Assembly: GCF_023347275.1 (NCBI RefSeq)
Contig: NZ_CP094468.1
Span: forward strand, 2,752,188 to 2,816,187
Direction of reading: 5' to 3'
DNA: 64,000 nucleotides
DNA from: Faecalibacterium sp. I3-3-89
GTDB taxonomy: Bacteria > Bacillota > Clostridia > Oscillospirales > Ruminococcaceae
The notes beneath the pieces are model-generated. The model saw only the letters and a program-made list of their open reading frames with translations, searched no databases and was not told where the DNA came from. A program made the position numbers and the translations under genes. Positions 55,846 to 63,733 of this stretch are shown piece by piece. Within the stretch, counting starts at the first letter, position 1. The number at the start of each line of letters is the position of its first letter.

Positions 55846-55914
55846 TGCTGTCTATTTTTCCTCGATCGATTTTTCGTAAAGCGAAGTTCTTTTTGTATAC
55901 CAGAATAGAACCAG

Positions 55915-56515
55915 AAATGGTTCTCGCGCTGGGGCAGATTGCTGTTGCAGTAGGGCTAGGTTTTCTTTAAGTGGGATTTCGCGCTGGTGGCGCGGGAGTA
56001 GAGCGCGGTTACGCGGGGTTAAGTTCTCTTTTGCGTGCCAAAAGAGAACCAGAAAAGCACCCGCTACTTTCGAGGCGCGGGAGGCACGAGAAAGGGGCTG
56101 CTCGCCCCTTTCAGACCCCAAAGGAGTTGTCGAAGCACAAAAATGCTAGCCGCTTCGCTAAACGCATTTTTTGTACTTCTCCGGTTTACGGCTCCGCCGA
56201 TGGTGTTACGTTTCAGCAGGACTTCACGTCCTGCAAGGGCGTAAAGTCTGCTGCGAAGCAGCAAATGGGAGAAACGAGAAAAAAGCGTTAAGCGCAGCGG
56301 CTAGCTTTTTTCCGTTTCGACTTCCACATTGGAATTGTTAAGGGCGAGCAGCCCTTAACTCGTTGCGGGGAGAGTGGAGTCCAGAGGTAGGGAGGGGGGA
56401 GTCGAAACACCCCTCCCTGCCTCTGGCCCGCGCGGAGCGCAAGCCACTTGACCGAAAGAAAAAACTGCCCCGCGCTACCAGCGCGCGAACCTGCTTAAAG
56501 AGAACTCAACCGCGC
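55915..56515. repeat. Large hairpin repeat, copy 4 (whole unit inverted, core not)
   Basis: The flanks run opposite to the other copies: the GAAAGGGGC/GCCCCTTTC module comes first (about 56090-56115), GTTAAGGGC/GCCCTTAAC and the CCAGAGG stem last (about 56337-56430). The core arms at 56145-56165 and 56285-56305 and the core itself read in the same direction as copies 1 and 2. Relative to its own flanks, the core is therefore flipped, as in copy 3. Confidence 0.9.
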
Positions 56516-56538
56516 GCTCTCCCCTCTGACCATCCCTT

Positions 56539-57906
56539 TTACTTCCCCACACAGAATCTTTCAAACACCTCATTGATGACCGCCTCCGAGGCATTCTCCC
56601 CGGTCAGCTCACAGAGGGCGTCCAGCGCATCGTCCACACAGACCGACACAGCATCCAGCCCCAGCCCCTGTGCGGCGTCCAGCGCACCGGACACCGCATC
56701 CCGGGCGCGGGTGGCAGCGGAGAGCTGCCGCTGCCCCGAGAGGCTGGCGGCATGGGGGTCGATCTGGCTCGTGCCCAGCAGACGGGCCACAGCCGCTGCG
56801 ATGACCTTCCGCGCCCCCTCCTCCTGACAGCAGACCGGCAGCACCATCGCAAAATAGGGTGCGATCCACTCGGCATCGAACTGGGAGGGCTTGTCCTCCT
56901 TGTTGACCAGCGCGATGGCCGGACGGCCCGCGCAGCGCTTTGCCAGCTCCAGATCCTCTCGAGTCGGGCGCTCTGAGCCGTCAAAGACGGCGAGGATCAA
57001 GCCCGCCTCCTCCAGCTTCTTCCAGCTGCGGCGGATACCCTCGGCCTCGATGGCGTCCTCCGTCTGGCGCAGACCGGCGGTGTCGAAGAGGTTCAGCCGG
57101 ACATCGCCCAGCTGGACGGCCTGCTCCACCACATCCCGGGTCGTGCCCGCCACCGGCGTGACGATGGCCCGGTCGAACCCGGCCAGCAGATTCAGAAGGG
57201 TGGATTTGCCCGCGTTCGGCCGGCCCACGATGGCGCAGTCCACGCCCTCGCGGAGGACAGCGCTCGCGTCATAGCTCTGGATGAGGGCATCCAGTTCCCG
57301 CTCTACCCCGCCCAAAACGGCGCAGAGATGGCTCTGACTCAGCTCGGGGACATCCTCCTCCGGGAAGTCCACCCAAGCCGCCAGATGGGCCTGCAAGGCC
57401 GTCAGCGCGTCCTTTTGTGCCGTGATCTTCCGGGACAGCGCACCGTTCAGGGAGGCATTCGCCAGTGCTGCCCCCTGTCGGCCATCGGCAGAGATGAGGT
57501 CCATGACCGCCTCTGCCTGCGTCAGGCTGAGCTTGCCGTTCAGGAAGGCGCGGCGGGTGTACTCGCCGGGGGCGGCAGGCGACGCGCCCGCCGCGATGCA
57601 GGCTTCCACCAGCCGCCGGGCCACCGCACTTCCGCCGTGGCAGGAAAGCTCCACCACATCCTCGCCGGTGTAGCTGTGGGGCGCGCGGAAAAACAGCGCC
57701 ACCCCCTCATCAAAAGCGTCCTCTCCTTCCACGAATGCGCCGAACATGGCCGTATAGCCCTTGGCCTCCGCCACCTTCTTCGACGGGTTGGCCGGGCGGA
57801 ACACCCTCTCCGCCACCTCATAGCTTTCCGGGCCGGACAGCCGCACGACGGCGATGCCGCCTGCGCCCGGGGCCGTTGCGATGGCCGCAATGGTCGAATG
57901 CTGCAT
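56539..57906 (-). CDS. mnmE: tRNA modification GTPase
   Basis: 455 residues from the ATG at 57906 (GGAGGGG upstream); the frame continues 35 residues upstream without a ribosome site. N-terminal TrmE domain (IAAIATAPGAGGIAVVRLSG), then a GTPase domain: G1 GRPNAGKST, G3 DTAG, G4 NKED. The C-terminal FCVGK carries the catalytic Cys. It works with MnmG on wobble uridine. Same direction as mnmG. Confidence 0.95.
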   Translation of the reverse strand: MQHSTIAAIATAPGAGGIAVVRLSGPESYEVAERVFRPANPSKKVAEAKGYTAMFGAFVEGEDAFDEGVALFFRAPHSYTGEDVVELSCHGGSAVARRLVEACIAAGASPAAPGEYTRRAFLNGKLSLTQAEAVMDLISADGRQGAALANASLNGALSRKITAQKDALTALQAHLAAWVDFPEEDVPELSQSHLCAVLGGVERELDALIQSYDASAVLREGVDCAIVGRPNAGKSTLLNLLAGFDRAIVTPVAGTTRDVVEQAVQLGDVRLNLFDTAGLRQTEDAIEAEGIRRSWKKLEEAGLILAVFDGSERPTREDLELAKRCAGRPAIALVNKEDKPSQFDAEWIAPYFAMVLPVCCQEEGARKVIAAAVARLLGTSQIDPHAASLSGQRQLSAATRARDAVSGALDAAQGLGLDAVSVCVDDALDALCELTGENASEAVINEVFERFCVGK

Positions 57907-57980
57907 CTTCTCCCCTCCTTGTTCGCAGATGAATACAGTATATTCTACCACGAACCGCCAAAAAAAGAAATATGCTGCGC

Positions 57981-58015
57981 AAAAAGGGCGTGCAGCCCCG
58001 AAAGACTGCACGCCC
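57981..58015 (-). terminator. Terminator of the nucleotidase gene
   Basis: On the minus strand GGGCGTGCAG / CTGCACGCCC around an eleven-base loop, then TTTTTGC, 20 bases after the stop codon. Confidence 0.9.
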
Positions 58016-58034
58016 CGCTGCGTGTAAGAAAAAA

Positions 58035-59846
58035 TCAGAATGCGGCAATATCCGCCGTGGTGATAGCCTTGCTGGGCAGGGTGCGGCTGTCGGCGTTCTC
58101 CGACAGAGCCAGCTTGCCCTCGCGCAGCAGCTTGACGGCCTTCTGGTGGTCGGCAGCGTTCCAGTTGTTGCCCACGATCTTCCAGTTGTTGTTCACATGC
58201 GGCTCGATGGTGCCGCCCTTGACGGTGCGGATGTACTCGCCCAGCAGCTCGCGGACGCCGCCCACATCGCCGCGCACGTCGATCTCCAGCAGCTTGGGCA
58301 GCTCGTCGCCGGGTGCGAAGATGTCAGCATAGGTCAGCAGCTGGGTGGTGGCACGGTAGTTGTTGACGGCCACCACGAAGACGTCGCTGTCCTCCACCGG
58401 ACGGCCATCCATCCAAGTCAGGTTGTGGATGCGGTTGCCCGGCTGCTGAGAAACGTCGAGGTCGTACTTGACACCCTCAAAGGCATCGTACAGGTAGTAG
58501 CGGACGGAGGAGTCGAAAGCGATGGTCACGTCGCCCGGCTCCCAGGTCTTGAAGAAGGCAGCCGACCACTCCATGAACTTGCGCAGCTGCAGGCCGTTCA
58601 TCTGCAGCTTGTACAGGGTGTTCTGGTAGGTGTAGATGCTTGCCATGTCGCACTTGCGGATGGTGCCCTCCCGCATCTGGGAGGTCATGGAGGTCAGGGA
58701 CGTTGCTGCCACCTGAGCACCGGTGTAGTACATCTGTACCTCGTTGACGAAGTCCAGCAGAGCGGTATCCTGCACCATGGCCTGCGGCAGGCAGTCGATC
58801 TCGTTCTCGGGGGCCAGATCGCCGCCGACCAGCTGGCCGATGGGGGTGACAGCGTCGTCCTTGGCGCGCTGGTCGTACTCAGCCAGCAGAGCGGTCAGCT
58901 CGGGGTCGGGAGCGTAGTCCTTGATGGTCAGGTTCTCAGAGGTGCGGTCCTTCACCTTCCACTTGCCGGTCCAGTCGCGCTGGAGGTAGATGTGGATGTC
59001 AGAGACGGTGGCACCGGCGTTCTTGTTCTCCACCACCAGCACGCCGTTGATCATCATGTTGGGGATGCTCCTATGGCCGTGGGCGGCGACGATGACGTCG
59101 AACTCCGGGCAGGCGTTGGCCAGATCGGTGACGCCGGAGCCGTAGACGCCGTACTCGTTGTCGGTGTCCATGTGCATGACGCCGAGGATGACGTCCACCT
59201 CATCCTTGATCTTGTCGATGATCTTGCGGCTCTCGTCCACGGGGTTGGTGACGGTCCAGCCCTCGAGGTTCTTGGCATCCCAGCGGGTGATGTTGGGCGT
59301 GACCATGCCGATGACGCCGATCTTGACGCCGCCCTTGTTGATGATGGTGTAGCCATCCGCCAGAGGCTTGCCCTCGGGGCTGTAGACGTTGCCGGTCAGG
59401 ACTTTTGCCTTCTGCTGGGAGAGCACCTTTTCCAGCGTGGCCATGCCATAGTTGTACTCATGGTTGCCGGTGACGTAGATGTCATAGCCGATGGCATTCT
59501 GGGCGGCGATCATGGGGTGGACATCGTCGTTCAGGAACAGCTCGGCAGAGTTTGCCTGAATGGTGTCGCCTGCATCCACGACCAGCGTGGTCTTGGTGCG
59601 GTTCTCCTTGATGGCGGTGGCCTGCTGGGCTACGCTGCCGGAGGCGTCTGCCTTGTTGGCAGCGTAATCCCACGGGTCAAACTTGCCGTGGGTGTCGCTG
59701 GTGGCGAGGATCTGCAGGTCCATGCTCCACAGGTCCTTGATGCCGGCTGCCGAAGCGGCAGGGGCCAGACCGCCCATTGCGGCGGCAGTAGCCGATGCAC
59801 CGGCCACACGCAGGAAATTGCGGCGGGAGATCTTATTCTGTTCCAT
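58035..59846 (-). CDS. Tat-exported 5'-nucleotidase/cyclic phosphodiesterase
   Basis: 603 residues from the ATG at 59846 (AGAGGAA upstream). The signal SRRNFLRVAGASATAAAMGG carries the twin-arginine motif (SRRNFLRV) and ends in APAASA-A. The metallophosphatase domain follows with the motifs ATSDTHG, VDAGDTIQ, TGNHEYNYG and AAHGHRSIP; the C-terminal nucleotide-binding domain of UshA/CpdB relatives covers about 340-560. It would hydrolyse extracellular nucleotides or 2',3'-cyclic nucleotides outside the cell. In the GHE motif the residue set is TGNHEY, normal for the family. Tat export in this group is notable; no tatA/C lies in the window. Confidence 0.88.
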   Translation of the reverse strand: MEQNKISRRNFLRVAGASATAAAMGGLAPAASAAGIKDLWSMDLQILATSDTHGKFDPWDYAANKADASGSVAQQATAIKENRTKTTLVVDAGDTIQANSAELFLNDDVHPMIAAQNAIGYDIYVTGNHEYNYGMATLEKVLSQQKAKVLTGNVYSPEGKPLADGYTIINKGGVKIGVIGMVTPNITRWDAKNLEGWTVTNPVDESRKIIDKIKDEVDVILGVMHMDTDNEYGVYGSGVTDLANACPEFDVIVAAHGHRSIPNMMINGVLVVENKNAGATVSDIHIYLQRDWTGKWKVKDRTSENLTIKDYAPDPELTALLAEYDQRAKDDAVTPIGQLVGGDLAPENEIDCLPQAMVQDTALLDFVNEVQMYYTGAQVAATSLTSMTSQMREGTIRKCDMASIYTYQNTLYKLQMNGLQLRKFMEWSAAFFKTWEPGDVTIAFDSSVRYYLYDAFEGVKYDLDVSQQPGNRIHNLTWMDGRPVEDSDVFVVAVNNYRATTQLLTYADIFAPGDELPKLLEIDVRGDVGGVRELLGEYIRTVKGGTIEPHVNNNWKIVGNNWNAADHQKAVKLLREGKLALSENADSRTLPSKAITTADIAAF

Positions 59847-60089
59847 AGTAATTCCTCTCTTTTCGGCTTGGTATAGATTCCGAAGCACTTGTAGCTTTAG
59901 TATAAAACTTGCCTGCCCTGTTTTACAATGTACAAGTAGGAGAAAAATTTCTCTCAGAATTGGACATATTCTCCAATTTTCCGATAAGAACGACTTTTCT
60001 TCCGAAACAATTCTCTCACAAATGCTTTTTATCGTAAACCATCTTCACGAAAAGAACAGGTAAATTTATAGTATTTCCTTTTATGCAAA

Positions 60090-60132
60090 AAGACCCTCCC
60101 CCCACAGCGTCCGTGCTGCGGGAGAGGGTCTT
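60090..60132 (-). terminator. Terminator of the yidC-jag operon
   Basis: On the minus strand AAGACCCTCTCCC / GGGAGGGTCTT with inner CGCAGC/GCTGTG pairs, then TTTTTGC. It follows the jag stop by 12 bases. Confidence 0.88.
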
Positions 60133-60144
60133 ATCGATTTGCGT

Positions 60145-61281
60145 TTACAGCTCGATCTTGCCGAAGCTCAGATCGGCGAAATCGTCCACACGCTCGGTGC
60201 GCTTGGGTGCCACGGGGGCAGCGCTCTCGGCGTCACGCGGGGTATAGGTGCGCTCGGGCACATTGGAGCGGTAGCTGCTGCGAGGACCGCCGCTGCGGGG
60301 ACCGCGGCCATTCCGGCCGCCGTTGCCGCCGCGATGGTAGCTGCCGCCACGGCCATTGCTGTTGCGGTCACGACCGCCGCGGGGGCCGCGGGGACGTGCA
60401 TTTGCGCTCTCGGCCACAGCGTTGGGGTCGGTGGAATAGATGACTACACGGCGGTCACGGCCCTCGCCCTTGCTCTCGCTGCGGACGCCCTCCATCTTGC
60501 CGATGGCAGAGTGGATGATGCGGCGCTCGTAGGGGTTCATCGGTTCCATCGCAAAGCTGCGGCCGGTGCGGCGCACCTTGGTGCCGATGCGCTGTGCCAG
60601 TGCGGTCAGGTCGCTCTCGCGCTTGTCGCGGTAGCCGGCCACATCGAGGCCCAGCTTGATGTAATCGCCCTCGAGGCGGTTGGCCACGAGGCTTGCCAGA
60701 TAGGACAGGCTCTCCATCGTCTCGCCGCGGCGGCCGATGAGGGCGCCCATCTTCTCACCGTTCAGACGGATGATGGTGGCCTCGCCCTTCTGCACGGCGC
60801 TGAAGCTGACATCCTGCACGCCCATCTTCTCGATGACGTCCTTCAGGTAGTCCACCGCGGCCTGGACCTTGGCATTCTCCTCGATGCAGATAGGAACTTC
60901 CACCTCTTCGCCCTCAGAGGCGGGAGCGGCCTGCTCTTCGGCAGGGGCAGCTTCCTCTGCCGGTGCGGCAGGGGCCTCAGCAGCGGGGGCTTCGGGGGCA
61001 GTCTCCTCCACGACAGGCTCAGCCGGTGCAGCCTTTTCCTCCACGACGGGGGCAGGCGCAGCGACCGGAGCAGCAGGCGCAGCCACCGGCTCGTCCGGCA
61101 GCTCAACGCTGACGCGGACTTTGGCGGGGGTGAGCTTCAGGCCCAGAAAACCAGTCTTCTGGGGCATTTCCAGCACTTCGTAGCTGACGTTGATGTCGTC
61201 CTTCTCCACGCCCAGCAGAGCGCAGGCGTTGATGCGTGCTTCATCGACCGTCTTGCCGGTCGCTTCCTGAGTACGGATCAT
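60145..61281 (-). CDS. jag: Jag/KhpB RNA-binding protein with long linker and RG-rich tail
   Basis: 378 residues from the ATG at 61281 (AAGGAGG). The Jag-N domain (about 1-55, TQEATGKTVDEARINACALLG) is followed by an Ala/Pro/Glu-rich linker of about 75 residues, then KH (EKMGALIGRRGETMESL) and R3H (SFAMEPMNPYERRIIHSAIG) domains. A 100-residue tail rich in RGG/RG follows (GPRGGRDRNSNGRGG). The family usually ends near the R3H domain, so the tail is an expansion. KhpB binds mRNAs with KhpA and influences cell elongation. Overlaps yidC slightly, so likely coupled. Confidence 0.93.
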   Translation of the reverse strand: MIRTQEATGKTVDEARINACALLGVEKDDINVSYEVLEMPQKTGFLGLKLTPAKVRVSVELPDEPVAAPAAPVAAPAPVVEEKAAPAEPVVEETAPEAPAAEAPAAPAEEAAPAEEQAAPASEGEEVEVPICIEENAKVQAAVDYLKDVIEKMGVQDVSFSAVQKGEATIIRLNGEKMGALIGRRGETMESLSYLASLVANRLEGDYIKLGLDVAGYRDKRESDLTALAQRIGTKVRRTGRSFAMEPMNPYERRIIHSAIGKMEGVRSESKGEGRDRRVVIYSTDPNAVAESANARPRGPRGGRDRNSNGRGGSYHRGGNGGRNGRGPRSGGPRSSYRSNVPERTYTPRDAESAAPVAPKRTERVDDFADLSFGKIEL

Positions 61282-61286
61282 AACCG

Positions 61287-62372
61287 TCAATCCTCCTTTT
61301 TGTGTTCCAGCTCACTCAGCGGGACGGTGCGCTCGTCCTTGTAGCGCTCCGCATCCTGCTGGCGGGCGTACTCGAGGCGGCGCTTGTTCATCTCGCTGGC
61401 GGAGATATTCTTTTCCACGACCTCACCGGTCTTCTCGTCCTTGACCTTGATGGTGGTGCTCTTCACGCCGCGCTTCTCTTCCTTCCTGCGGGACGCGATC
61501 TCGGCCTTGACCTGCTCCTTCATCTTCTCAGGGTCATAGATCTTGCGCATGATCTGGGTCTGGACGGTCATGACGATGTTGGAAATGACGTAGTACAGAG
61601 AGAATGCGCAGGGCACGGTGAAGCAGAAGAAGACGTACATCAGAGGCATCATATACATGGTCAGCTTCATGCTGCCCTGCATCTCCTGACCGGAGGCCTT
61701 CATGCTGATGTGGGTGGAGATGAACATGGTAACGACTGCGAGGATGGGGAAGATCAGCAGGGGCAGGTTGTCCGCTGCCAGACTATACTGGGGCACACGG
61801 GTCAGGTCGATGCCGAAGAAATCCATGTGGTTGCCGAACTCGGTGATGGTGCTCAGCTGGTCGGCGGTGAACACAGAGGTGACGCTGCTCTCCCCTGCCA
61901 GCACCTGCTCGATGATGTTGGTGTCCCGCGTCACCTGCGTGAAGCTGATGCCCAGGGCTTCCATGGCACTGCCTGCGGCATTGATGGCGTCCGCACCGAT
62001 GTGGAAGATGCGCTGCAGCGGACGGTACACGACCTCGATGACGCCGAACATGACAAGGAAGTTGACCAGCATCGGCATACAGCCGGCCGTGGGCTTATAG
62101 CCATAATCCTGCTGGAGCTTCATCAGCTCTTCCTGCTGCTTGTCGGGCTTGTCCTTGTACTTTTTCTGGATGTCCGCGATCATCGGCTGGAATGCCGACA
62201 TCTTGGCCATGCTCTTCTGCTGGTTGAGCTGCAGCGGGATGCTGAGCAGGCGGATGACGATGGTGAAGATGATGATGTCCCAGCCATAGTTCGGGATGAG
62301 GTTGTAGATCCACTCCATCACATAGCCGAGAGGTACACCGAGGATGTACAAAATATTCATGTCTCTGTCCAT
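61287..62372 (-). CDS. yidC: Membrane protein insertase YidC (SpoIIIJ type)
   Basis: 361 residues from the ATG at 62372; a further ATG at 62360 is possible. Five membrane spans follow the Oxa1/YidC plan: YNLIPNYGWDIIIFTIVIRLLSIPLQL (first core span with the charged Arg of the groove), then about 100-130, 205-235 and so on. The segment PTAGCMPMLVNFLVMFGVI is the third. There is no signal-peptide extension of the E. coli type. It inserts proteins into the cytoplasmic membrane and precedes jag, as in most Firmicutes. Confidence 0.93.
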   Translation of the reverse strand: MDRDMNILYILGVPLGYVMEWIYNLIPNYGWDIIIFTIVIRLLSIPLQLNQQKSMAKMSAFQPMIADIQKKYKDKPDKQQEELMKLQQDYGYKPTAGCMPMLVNFLVMFGVIEVVYRPLQRIFHIGADAINAAGSAMEALGISFTQVTRDTNIIEQVLAGESSVTSVFTADQLSTITEFGNHMDFFGIDLTRVPQYSLAADNLPLLIFPILAVVTMFISTHISMKASGQEMQGSMKLTMYMMPLMYVFFCFTVPCAFSLYYVISNIVMTVQTQIMRKIYDPEKMKEQVKAEIASRRKEEKRGVKSTTIKVKDEKTGEVVEKNISASEMNKRRLEYARQQDAERYKDERTVPLSELEHKKED

Positions 62373-62470
62373 TCTGCCCCGCCTGTGGTGCGGGACGGTT
62401 ATTTTTATCGTAGGACGCACCGCCCACAGCTCAGCACGTCACAAGAAGCATTATAATAGCTTTTCCTCTT

Positions 62471-62520
62471 AGCCTCCCCTCATTAGGGGAGGTGGCACGC
62501 CGCAGGCGTGACGGAGAGGT
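62471..62520. repeat. Short palindromic repeat between yidC and yidD
   Basis: CCTCCCCT/AGGGGAGG followed by CACGCC/GGCGTG. The first palindrome is close to those at 48.79 kb and 15.64 kb. I associate this type with dispersed palindromes common in Oscillospirales genomes; no coding potential. Confidence 0.55.
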
Positions 62521-62531
62521 TCGTTTTCCAC

Positions 62532-62822
62532 TTATTTTTCGTGTCTTGTGGAAAACAGGGCCGACGCCGACAAGTGCCGGGCCGGATTTTTCCAGCGGCC
62601 CTTCTCCGGCACGGGATCGTAGCCCCAGCGGCCCAGCGGATTGCACCGGGCGATCCGCCATCCGGTCAGCAGCAGCCCCTTGAGGCAGCCGTGGGTGCGG
62701 ATGGCCTCGATGCCATACTGGCTGCACGAGGGGGAAAAGCGGCAGTTCCGGCCCAGACCCGGGCTGATAAACCGCTGGTAGAGCCGGATCAGCCCGCACA
62801 GGGCCTTCTGAAAGATGCTCAC
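62532..62822 (-). CDS. yidD: Membrane protein insertion efficiency factor YidD
   Basis: 96 residues. The signature [31 protein letters not shown] (key C-R-F-x-P-S-C-S-Q-Y) and [13 protein letters not shown] are exact family features. Overlaps rnpA by four bases. The C-terminus is slightly longer than usual. Confidence 0.95.
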   Translation of the reverse strand: MSIFQKALCGLIRLYQRFISPGLGRNCRFSPSCSQYGIEAIRTHGCLKGLLLTGWRIARCNPLGRWGYDPVPEKGRWKNPARHLSASALFSTRHEK

Positions 62823-63214
62823 GCCTCGGGTCTGCGGGCCGGAGGCAGGGTGGCAGGAGGCTTTGCGCCCGGCTGCTTCGCCTTATCCGGCAGTCCGGCC
62901 TGCGCGAAAAGCTTGGCCACGATGGCACTGAGCTGCCAGCTCTTGAGCCGGGGGGTCATGCCCCGGGCCACGAAAACGAGGTCGTAGCCGCCGATGTTGT
63001 AGTCGAGATGCTCGTCGATGGCGGCTTTCATGACGCGGCGGGCGCGGTTGCGCTGGACGGCATGGCCGATCTTCTTGGTGGCCGTCAGGCCCACCCGGGT
63101 GCGCTTGCTCCGCGTCTTGAGGACATAGAGCACCAGCGCCTGATTGACATAGGACTTGCCGCGGGCATACACGCGGCCAAACTCGCCGTTGCGGCGGATG
63201 GGACGATAGCGCAT
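62819..63214 (-). CDS. rnpA: Ribonuclease P protein component
   Basis: 131 residues; RNA-binding NRARRVMK motif (about 55-62) and [20 protein letters not shown] near the N-terminus. It assists the catalytic RNA in removing tRNA 5' leaders. Tail of about 20 Pro/Ala-rich residues. It has its own promoter region, since two terminators separate it from rpmH. Confidence 0.95.
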   Translation of the reverse strand: MRYRPIRRNGEFGRVYARGKSYVNQALVLYVLKTRSKRTRVGLTATKKIGHAVQRNRARRVMKAAIDEHLDYNIGGYDLVFVARGMTPRLKSWQLSAIVAKLFAQAGLPDKAKQPGAKPPATLPPARRPEA

Positions 63215-63286
63215 CCTGTGCGCCTCCCTTCAGGTGATGTGGGAGCATCACCCGGAAAAAGGCAATGCTCAGTGTTCAGTATAGCA

Positions 63287-63323
63287 AAAAAACGCCGACA
63301 TGAAAAGCTCATCCGGGCGTTTT
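63287..63323 (-). terminator. Terminator upstream of rnpA
   Basis: On the minus strand AAAACGCC...GGCGTTTT with an inner ATGA/TCAT pair, followed by TTTT. Second of two stems between rpmH and rnpA. Confidence 0.7.
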
Positions 63324-63412
63324 CTCTGCCAAATCTTTGACCGTTTTTTTAGGCAATGCGACTATCTGCCGCTTTTTTCCGGCCTTTTTTCCGAAAGCCG
63401 GGTAAAAAAAAT

Positions 63413-63442
63413 AAGACCGCCAATCCAATATCAGCGGCCTTT
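63413..63442 (-). terminator. Terminator of rpmH
   Basis: On the minus strand AAGGCCGC...GCGGTCTT with a 14-base loop and a following TTTTTTT. 48 bases after the rpmH stop. Confidence 0.8.
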
Positions 63443-63489
63443 TTGCGCATATTCCATTCTGCGCCGGACCTGATGCATAAGGCTCAGGA

Positions 63490-63624
63490 TCAGACGGTCA
63501 GGCTCTTGCGGCCCTTAGCACGGCGTGCGTTGATGACCTTGCGGCCATTCTTGGTGCTCATGCGGGTCAGGAAGCCATGAACTTCCTTGCGCTGACGCTT
63601 CTTGGGCTGAAAAGTTCTCTTCAT
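63490..63624 (-). CDS. rpmH: Ribosomal protein L34
   Basis: 44 residues, [20 protein letters not shown]...[10 protein letters not shown], the full standard length and sequence of L34; ATG with ACGGAGGA upstream. First gene of the leftward cluster from the origin. It was identified from sequence motifs even though the frame is short. Confidence 0.97.
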   Translation of the reverse strand: MKRTFQPKKRQRKEVHGFLTRMSTKNGRKVINARRAKGRKSLTV

Positions 63625-63650
63625 GGTTCGTATCCTCCGTAAAAACTCGT

Positions 63651-63690
63651 CCCCATATGGGGTCTATTCTGGTCCCAAAATGGGGACAGG
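63651..63690 (-). promoter_or_regulatory. Nested palindromes in the rpmH leader
   Basis: On the minus strand the leader reads GTCCCCATTTTGGGAC... then CCCCATATGGGG and GAC: GTCCCC pairs with GGGGAC across the pair, and CCCCATATGGGG is a perfect 12-bp palindrome. These two alternative pairings are mutually exclusive, so the leader could switch. It ends about 25 bases before the rpmH start. Confidence 0.5.
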
Positions 63691-63703
63691 CTTGCAATTC
63701 AAC

Positions 63704-63733
63704 AGTATATCGCACACTATGGCATTCTGTCAA
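63704..63733 (-). promoter_or_regulatory. Promoter of rpmH
   Basis: On the minus strand TTGACA (63728-63733), 18 bases, TATACT (63704-63709). The transcript would start near 63697 and include the palindromic leader. Confidence 0.85.

Noticed and set aside
42187..56827. Arg-rich hypothetical proteins in the large repeats (such as frames at 42616-43068, 53660-53947, 56363-56827)
   Set aside because: They recur in different frames and directions of the repeat copies, with no ribosome sites; they are translations of hairpin sequence.
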